This document shows, one piece after another, positions 52,696-52,816 of a stretch of 52,816 nucleotides of DNA. The stretch is taken from contig JABFRB010000036.1 of the NCBI GenBank assembly GCA_013141385.1, positions 1 through 52,816 on the forward strand. The letters run 5' to 3'. A program made the position numbers and the translations under genes. Below the pieces are notes generated by a model. The model was given only the letters and a program-made list of their open reading frames with translations. It searched no databases and had not been told where the DNA came from. This stretch comes from Bacteroidales bacterium. GTDB taxonomy: Bacteria; Bacteroidota; Bacteroidia; Bacteroidales; Tenuifilaceae. Numbering within the stretch: position 1 is the stretch's first letter; every line of letters starts with the position of its first letter.

Positions 52696-52816
52696 TGTCC
52701 TAAAATAGGTTGACAAAAAACCAAACAAAATGTCAACTTAAAACAGGATTAACATGAGAACAGTAAACCGCTACACGGACGAATTCAAGAAAAATGTGGT
52801 AAAAGAAGTTTTGGAG
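52696..52816 (+). mobile_element. Left end of an IS3-family insertion sequence (partial)
   Basis: From about 52696 the sequence changes from the C-rich repeats to TGTCCTAAAATAGGTTGAC, a TG-starting end that fits IS3 elements, followed by a short untranslated leader and the transposase frame. The repeat copy just before it is cut off after ACCAATGTATG, compared with the longer copy at 52540. The insertion thus lies inside the repeat cluster. The exact boundary and the other end are not in the window. Confidence 0.75.
52754..52816 (+). CDS. IS3-family transposase OrfA, N-terminal fragment
   Basis: The ATG at 52754 starts MRTVNRYTDEFKKNVVKEVL, 21 residues, open at the right edge. The YTDEFK...VV pattern is the typical opening of the HTH_Tnp_1 domain of IS3/IS911 OrfA, which binds the element ends. 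Only the first helix is present. Confidence 0.8.
   Translation, partial: MRTVNRYTDEFKKNVVKEVLE

Overview
The window looks like chromosomal DNA of a member of the Bacteroidota, probably Bacteroidales. It is AT-rich, with few Shine-Dalgarno sites. It carries a type IX secretion (CHU_C-type) sorting domain, a gldA-gldF-gldG gliding-type ABC transporter cluster, a C-minus (type B) ribosomal protein L31, FtsH/Lon/CdsA/Psd proteins of the Bacteroidota type, and many lipoproteins. No species can be named from the sequence alone.

Layout. Positions 1-390 hold the start of a possible transposase running off the left edge and a dispersed repeat. Positions 391-8345 are mostly housekeeping: a secreted PKD/CHU_C protein, an AI-2E-family permease, an EamA permease, a lipoprotein, and a tight minus-strand cluster rsfS-ftsH-DUF2007-cdsA-psd. 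Positions 8660-11994 form a small accessory locus: an HTH regulator, a large membrane protein joining a degenerate C39-like domain, a VKOR domain and a thioredoxin domain, and three tandem short genes. The three genes encode double-glycine leader peptides with cysteine-rich cores. Positions 12199-24635 return to core genes: birA, a START-like protein, pyrE, a Nudix hydrolase, a thioredoxin-fold protein, coaD, lon, a GlmU-like protein, rpmE2, a Bax1-like protein, a DNA-alkylation-repair-like protein, a polysaccharide flippase and an acyltransferase. tRNA-His follows.

Positions 25278-35640 are accessory: a secreted isochorismatase-like hydrolase, a methyltransferase, two overlapping lipoproteins of unknown role, then a run of genes typical of defence or toxin-antitoxin islands (Fic, a SIR2-like NAD-binding protein, and an AbiEii/AbiEi pair). 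The Fic gene and the AbiE pair are each preceded by striking palindromes that look like operators. Positions 35909-40992 hold the gldA-gldF-gldG-DUF4340 transporter cluster behind a small secreted protein. The right third (41011-52816) has a chagasin-type protease inhibitor, a very large TPR/DUF3857/transglutaminase protein, a YwqK/MORN-repeat esterase fusion, a LamG lipoprotein and an M1-like metallopeptidase. These are separated by unusually repeat-rich intergenic DNA, and the window ends in the first codons of an IS3-family transposase.

The most unusual item is the peptide locus. The leader peptides and the membrane protein fit a model in which an inactive C39-like domain recognises double-glycine leaders while VKOR and thioredoxin domains oxidise the cysteines of the core. 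This is inferred from domain content and gene order. No exporter or modification enzyme of a known RiPP class is present in the window.
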